DNA from: an uncultured Prevotella sp.
Lineage (GTDB): Bacteria; Bacteroidota; Bacteroidia; Bacteroidales; Bacteroidaceae
Reading direction: 5' to 3'
Assembly (NCBI GenBank): GCA_900553965.1
Contig: USFX01000098.1
Coordinates: forward strand, 1 to 10,072
DNA: 10,072 nucleotides
This document shows, in pieces, positions 6,205 to 10,072 of the stretch. Within the stretch, counting starts at the first letter, position 1. Every line of letters begins with the position of its first letter. The notes beneath the pieces are model-generated. The model saw nothing but the letters and a program-made list of their open reading frames with translations, ran no database searches and was not told the origin of the DNA. Both the position numbers and the translations under genes were made by a program.

Positions 6205-6844
6205 TTTAACAGATTATGCTGCCGCCAAAGGCCGTGAGTCCGGAGGTCGGATTTCCGACCGCCGCCTCACGCAGCAGGAGCTCGACGCCTACAACAATGG
6301 ATGGGCACAGTGCATGGTCGACATCTGGATGGAGAAGATAGACATGCTCCGCATCTCTGACACGAGGACGCTACGGGCGTCCCTTCAGGAACTCGTCACC
6401 ACCGGCACCGTGACGACCATCGAGCATAAGTTCATGATGTACGGCATCTATGTTGCTGCGGGTGTCGGCCGCGGCTTCGAGCATGGCAATGGCGGTGACC
6501 TCCAGTTCATGGGCAACAGCTTTCGGGCAGCCAACGCCTCACAATACGGCAGCCGGCCCGTCGGCCGCAGCTGGGCGCAGGGCCACATGCTCGCGCCGAG
6601 GTTCAAGCGGCAGAAAATCACCCGGGGACCGCACAAAGGCGAGGAGACGGCCCTGACGAGTGGCCACAAGAGGAGCCCACGTGACTGGTTCTTCAAGAAG
6701 TATTATTATTCGCTCCGGAGACTTAATGAGGAGAATGCCGCCTTTTTCGGCGCGGCATACAACGGCCTGATGTCCGACTTCCTGACGCGATTGTTCGAGG
6801 ATGACAATGGAGACAATCCACGCATCAGGAGCAACAGGTGGTGA
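6197..6844 (+). CDS. Putative tail completion protein (215 aa)
   Basis: Position suggests a tail completion or neck protein, comparable in place to the HK97 gp10 group; no firm match can be shown by eye. Residues 20-75 are helical (LTQQELDAYNNGWAQCMVDIWMEK). The middle is glycine-rich (VGRGFEHGNGGDLQFMG) and basic (RFKRQKITRGPHKGE). The end carries KRSPRDWFFKKYYYSLRRL then a helix (NAAFFGAAYNGLMSDFLTRLF). The R-PRDWF..KYY.S...L stretch resembles the C-terminal part of such proteins in Bacteroidales prophages I recall. The start ATG 6197 overlaps the previous stop in ATGAGTAG and follows AAGGAG. A 6-bp hairpin (6245-6260) lies 48 bases in. A 25-base AT-rich gap separates it from the tail-tip gene. 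Confidence 0.7.
   Translation: MSSLTDYAAAKGRESGGRISDRRLTQQELDAYNNGWAQCMVDIWMEKIDMLRISDTRTLRASLQELVTTGTVTTIEHKFMMYGIYVAAGVGRGFEHGNGGDLQFMGNSFRAANASQYGSRPVGRSWAQGHMLAPRFKRQKITRGPHKGEETALTSGHKRSPRDWFFKKYYYSLRRLNEENAAFFGAAYNGLMSDFLTRLFEDDNGDNPRIRSNRW
6245..6260 (+). other. Short hairpin near the start of the 215-aa gene
   Basis: GGTCGG (6245-6250) pairs with CCGACC (6255-6260) over the loop ATTT. It lies 48 bases after the ATG at 6197, nearly the same offset as the hairpin at 4178. Weak by itself. Confidence 0.35.
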
Positions 6845-6869
6845 TTTCATACAATATATTTATATAACT

Positions 6870-9623
6870 ATGGCACAATCGGATTTAGATAACTCCCTGA
6901 AGAAACAGTTTGAGCAGATACGTGACGAAACTCGCGAGCATGCCAATACGGCTACCCGTATAGGAGGAGCTTTCCTTGCTTTGTTTTCATATCTCGGTTA
7001 TTTCCTACGTAAAGATGGTAATGATGTCGTTAATGGGATTATTACCTTCGTCAAGGGCATACTCATCGGCAAAGGATTCGGGTTTGCAGAAGATGGCGCT
7101 ATTACGTCATCTTCCATTAATAACAGCGGTGCTATCAGTACCAAGAATCTCACCGTGACGGGTAAGCTGACCGTATTTGAACTTGAAATCGAACGCGCGA
7201 AGTCTGTTGGCGGTTTGTTGATAGTGTCTCCTGCAGACTTCCGAGTGGATGCAGTGGAGATTATAGCCGGCGGTTGGCGTTGTTACATGTTGGCGGAGGA
7301 TGAGACTTCCGGAGGCACGCCGCGCAAGTTGCGTCAGATGTGGCAAGCTGGTGATCAGGCTTTTTGTCAGCCGGTATCGTTAGAGAATAATACAGGTGAG
7401 GTGCGATATTATTGGCGTGCCGTGACCGGTGTCTCGGCAGCGAACGTTGTGCTTGACGACGGCAAAGAGTATCTGTCCATAGACCTCTCGGCAAGCGACT
7501 GCGATGCGTCGTCGACTGATGCTCCGGCGGTAGGTGACAGTATTGTCCTATTAGGTAACCATGAATTGATCGACGGCAATGGCAATACCATCGCAGCCGC
7601 CGACGAGGCACGCCAAGGGGCTGAAGTAATCTCGGCTTATCAATCGATAGACCCTTTCTTGGCGGACAAGGCTCCTTATAAAGCGCAGTACTGGGGTATC
7701 AACGACTATGACTTGGCCGGACACTTGAAGACATACTTTGCCCGGGGCAAGAACCACATCGTGGGCGATATAGATATGACGGCAGGTTCGACAGTCGACG
7801 GCAAGTCTCTCGGTGAGACACTGAAGGGGCTTGAGAAGAACATCGAGGCGGCCAAAGCTCAGAGCGATCAACAGATAGTGCTGTGGTTCGGCGATGAGAC
7901 ACCGACATTGGCGAACGAGCCATATACGCTGTGGACTGACGACGCTGAGCGTAGCGAGCATGTGGGTGATATATATTATAACCGGAGCAAAACGGATAAG
8001 ACATCCGGTCATGCCTACAGATTCGTACAGGATGAGGACAGCGGGGCGTTCTACTGGGAGGAGATAACAGACAGCGATGTGCTTTATGCTCTGGAACTTG
8101 CGGCTCAGGCTCGTCAGGATGCCACCGCGGCCCGTAAAGAGGCGGCGACGGCGGTGAGCGCTATAAAAGCTATGGGCGATGACAACGTGCTGACGGCACC
8201 GGAAAAGCAGCGGCTTGGTCGGGAATTGACAAATCTGTGGTACGAGCGATATGGCACAGAGAAGACTGCGGGACTTGATGCCGACGGGCGTTCGACGGGC
8301 GTGAGCACAGAGAAATACGACTCTGCATTTGATGCCCTGACGAGTTATCTGAACGGCGGCGATGCTTGGGCTGGTCACATAGATGTTGACGGTCTGTTGG
8401 AGCTACCGTCGTTGTTAGCTACACCCGGTGATACTGAGATTAACGGCAAGGAATTTACTGACAGTTGGGCCTATTTCTATGCTTGTCGCACGGAGCTGAT
8501 TAACGACATTGCCAATACTCATATAAGGTGTTTCGTGGGGCTTCCACAACCACCGTATAAAACAGGTGATATATGGGTTAATGCCACGTGGCCGATAATA
8601 CAAACGAAAGATGAGGAGCTGCTTTATGACAATGATACGCTTGTGTGTATCCTCGGACGTGCCCAGGACGATAAATTCAATATCAATGACTGGCGCCCGC
8701 AACAGAGATATACCACCAATATTATATCCAAACAGATACAGATGCAGGACAGGATAGCATCGATAATCTGCGGTGATCAGAGTATCGACGATATACAAAA
8801 CCTGATTGCGAAAGCTACGGACTGGCAAGGTCTTGTTTCCGGACTCATCGGGCTGAAGGAGGATTACAACGTCCGCATGACGACCATTGACAGCACAATC
8901 TCGACACTCCAGAAATCCGTGACAGATTCTCAAGACAATATCAAGGGCTATGTACAGTCCAACTTCGTGCAATATGTCAAAGATGGTGAAGGTGGCTTGA
9001 AGCTATTTGCGAGCTATCTCGACGAGGAGGGCAATACAATCGAAACGGCTTCTTTGACACTGATGGCTTCAGCCGACGGTTCTAAACTCAAACTGACTGC
9101 CGATGATTTGATATTGGAAGGATTGGTTACTGCGAATGACAATTTTAAGATACTTCAAGATGGCTCAATCGTGTCAAAGAATGCATCAATAACAGGTAAA
9201 TTCTATTCAGAGGACAACCTCCGTGGAAATAAGATTATTATTAGTGCAGAATATGGATATATAAAGATGATAGGTCCGGTTGGCGTCGATGATGAATACC
9301 AGGATTTGCCAAGTTCTGATGAAAGAACAGATCTATTCAAGGTGAAGTTCGAAACAGATGGTGACACGTTGACACGTTATGCAACAATGTCTATAGACAG
9401 CAATACTTTGAGCATAAAGATTAATCCTATGCAAAGAAGTATCGTTTTTTATAATAAGAGTCAGGACTGTAATATATTAGAGCTTACACCTAACTGTTTC
9501 ACAATGTTGACAAGCAAAGGACGCGTAGACCTTAGTGAGGATGGCCTTTCTTTTCGTATAGGAGAGGCTGTAAAAACATATAAAGGATTGGAATATAACT
9601 TTAACACAGGTCAATATGAGTAG
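6870..9623 (+). CDS. Phage tail-tip / tail-fiber protein (917 aa)
   Basis: A large virion protein likely to sit at the tail end and contact the host surface. Parts in order: a charged N-terminus; a hydrophobic stretch RIGGAFLALFSYLGYFL (about 30-46); STKNLTVTGKLTVFELEI (about 90-107) leading to a beta domain (GGLLIVSPADF, VGDSIVLLGN near 221); APYKAQYWGINDYDL near 267-282; VGDIYYN near 364 with a following Y.F..D...F.W strand; a helical linker (LELAAQARQDATAARKEAATAV) and a TAPEKQRLGRELTNLWYERY element near 440-460, like the D.ITPxEK segment common in phage tail proteins; a helical section (about 618-690) that may be coiled coil; and a beta-rich C-terminal domain from about 747. The overall plan matches tail proteins I recall from Bacteroidales prophages. 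ATG 6870 is chosen over 6801, which lies inside the preceding gene; the AT-rich leader before 6870 is typical. The last 500 bases are clearly AT-richer, suggesting an exchanged receptor-binding end. The stop overlaps the next ATG in ATGAGTAG. Confidence 0.8.
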   Translation: MAQSDLDNSLKKQFEQIRDETREHANTATRIGGAFLALFSYLGYFLRKDGNDVVNGIITFVKGILIGKGFGFAEDGAITSSSINNSGAISTKNLTVTGKLTVFELEIERAKSVGGLLIVSPADFRVDAVEIIAGGWRCYMLAEDETSGGTPRKLRQMWQAGDQAFCQPVSLENNTGEVRYYWRAVTGVSAANVVLDDGKEYLSIDLSASDCDASSTDAPAVGDSIVLLGNHELIDGNGNTIAAADEARQGAEVISAYQSIDPFLADKAPYKAQYWGINDYDLAGHLKTYFARGKNHIVGDIDMTAGSTVDGKSLGETLKGLEKNIEAAKAQSDQQIVLWFGDETPTLANEPYTLWTDDAERSEHVGDIYYNRSKTDKTSGHAYRFVQDEDSGAFYWEEITDSDVLYALELAAQARQDATAARKEAATAVSAIKAMGDDNVLTAPEKQRLGRELTNLWYERYGTEKTAGLDADGRSTGVSTEKYDSAFDALTSYLNGGDAWAGHIDVDGLLELPSLLATPGDTEINGKEFTDSWAYFYACRTELINDIANTHIRCFVGLPQPPYKTGDIWVNATWPIIQTKDEELLYDNDTLVCILGRAQDDKFNINDWRPQQRYTTNIISKQIQMQDRIASIICGDQSIDDIQNLIAKATDWQGLVSGLIGLKEDYNVRMTTIDSTISTLQKSVTDSQDNIKGYVQSNFVQYVKDGEGGLKLFASYLDEEGNTIETASLTLMASADGSKLKLTADDLILEGLVTANDNFKILQDGSIVSKNASITGKFYSEDNLRGNKIIISAEYGYIKMIGPVGVDDEYQDLPSSDERTDLFKVKFETDGDTLTRYATMSIDSNTLSIKINPMQRSIVFYNKSQDCNILELTPNCFTMLTSKGRVDLSEDGLSFRIGEAVKTYKGLEYNFNTGQYE

Positions 9624-9912
9624 TATAAATTTTAAAGAATTCCCGATATTTAGGGACATTAAGCACGAAAAAACAAGTTATGTGGATATTCGCGAAGATT
9701 TTGCAAATGTCATATATATGAATGTGTGTGGTATTAGAGCCCATTCCCTCGCCATGAAGATATATCGTAGTGATGGAGTGTTGGAACTTTCAGATGATGA
9801 AGTTAAGATTGTTGTCGACGCGGCCAATAAATATTGTTTACCTGCATTTATTGACAGCTTGAACTTGCAGATTAATTGTGATGTTGTCCAAAATAACATT
9901 CAGACTCCGTAA
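9616..9912 (+). CDS. Hypothetical prophage protein (98 aa)
   Basis: Function unknown. The protein has the order FKEFPIFRDI (6-15), YVDIREDFANVIY (22-34), CGIRAHSLAMKIYRSDG (38-54), LSDDEVKIVVDAANKYCLPAFIDSL (58-82). The D.RE..AN.IY....GI.AH.LA.KIY.S pattern followed by a D.EV helix and C.PAFIDS is one I recall from small hypothetical proteins in Bacteroidales prophages, so it is probably a real conserved phage family; no role is known to me. It begins in the ATGAGTAG junction with the tail-tip gene, the same eight bases as the junction at 6197, and shares that gene's AT-rich 3' composition. Its last 32 bases overlap the next gene in another frame. Confidence 0.8.
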   Translation: MSSINFKEFPIFRDIKHEKTSYVDIREDFANVIYMNVCGIRAHSLAMKIYRSDGVLELSDDEVKIVVDAANKYCLPAFIDSLNLQINCDVVQNNIQTP

Positions 9913-10072
9913 TTCGACCATCGACGACGCAGGTCGCTACAGACAGGCCTCCATCCGCATGGTCACAGTTGATGATGCTGAGGAACTTGCGCGTCAGTGT
10001 GTGAACTATCCGAAGTATCTTGACGCGATTATAATGCACTCGTTGACACACATCCGCGACACGGTGCGAAGC
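9881..10072 (+). CDS. Partial HU-like DNA-binding protein, 3' end cut off
   Basis: Open from ATG 9881 to the window edge (64 residues, no stop), starting inside the last 32 bases of the 98-aa gene. It begins MLSKITFRLRNSTIDDAGRYR, then ASIRMVTVDDAEELARQCVN, then a second helix YLDAIIMHSLTHIRDTVRS. A short beta start followed by two helices, reaching the point where a glycine and the beta arms would follow, resembles the variant HU-like proteins of Bacteroidales and their prophages; the diagnostic arm lies beyond the window. The composition returns to GC-rich here, unlike the gene before it. The starting frame is firm since coding pattern and length leave no other open frame; the family call is tentative. 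Confidence 0.5.
   Translation, partial: MLSKITFRLRNSTIDDAGRYRQASIRMVTVDDAEELARQCVNYPKYLDAIIMHSLTHIRDTVRS

Noticed and set aside
7551..8378. 275-codon open frame on the - strand
   Set aside because: It is antisense to the tail-tip gene, whose protein pattern is clear on the + strand; its own translation is rich in R, S and C as shadow frames usually are.

Overview
The window is a stretch of phage structural genes, most likely a prophage of a gut-type Bacteroidales bacterium. This rests on three things. A portal-like protein, a DUF6712-type connector and a large tail-tip/fiber protein resemble, from memory, families common in Bacteroidales prophages. The one clear intergenic promoter carries the Bacteroidetes -7 motif (TAnnTTTG, here TATCTTTG). 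Most genes lack a Shine-Dalgarno sequence. No search was run, so host and family names are recognition, not measurement. No integrase, attachment site, terminase, capsid, major tail or tape-measure gene lies in the window.

Left block (1-1254): after a 107-base region built on a long imperfect inverted repeat, four small genes run left to right: an 87-aa membrane-anchored protein, a 124-aa AT-rich orphan, a 73-aa acidic protein and a 97-aa protein. The first three are joined by ATGA stop/start overlaps. Two of the starts have identical, perfect Shine-Dalgarno sites at the same spacing. The block ends at a GC-rich stem-loop that looks like a terminator.

Middle block (1359-6844): a promoter-like sequence precedes a tightly packed operon. 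It holds a 345-aa beta-rich putative tail protein, an 83-aa small protein, a 490-aa portal-like protein, a 275-aa DUF6712-like putative connector, a 266-aa unknown, and 168-aa and 215-aa proteins placed like tail terminator and tail completion proteins. Most junctions overlap by 4 to 53 bases, so the products are probably made together. The expected job of this block is the head-tail neck.

Right block (6870-10072): a 917-aa tail-tip/fiber protein whose AT-rich C-terminal part looks swapped in, a 98-aa unknown overlapping its end, and the start of a gene whose first 64 residues resemble the HU-like DNA-binding proteins of Bacteroidales; that gene runs off the window.

All genes lie on the + strand. 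I see no defence system, CRISPR array, tRNA, rRNA or insertion sequence. The most notable points are the order (portal and neck genes placed between tail-type genes), the inverted repeat over the first start codon, the paired strong Shine-Dalgarno cassettes, and the composition shifts.
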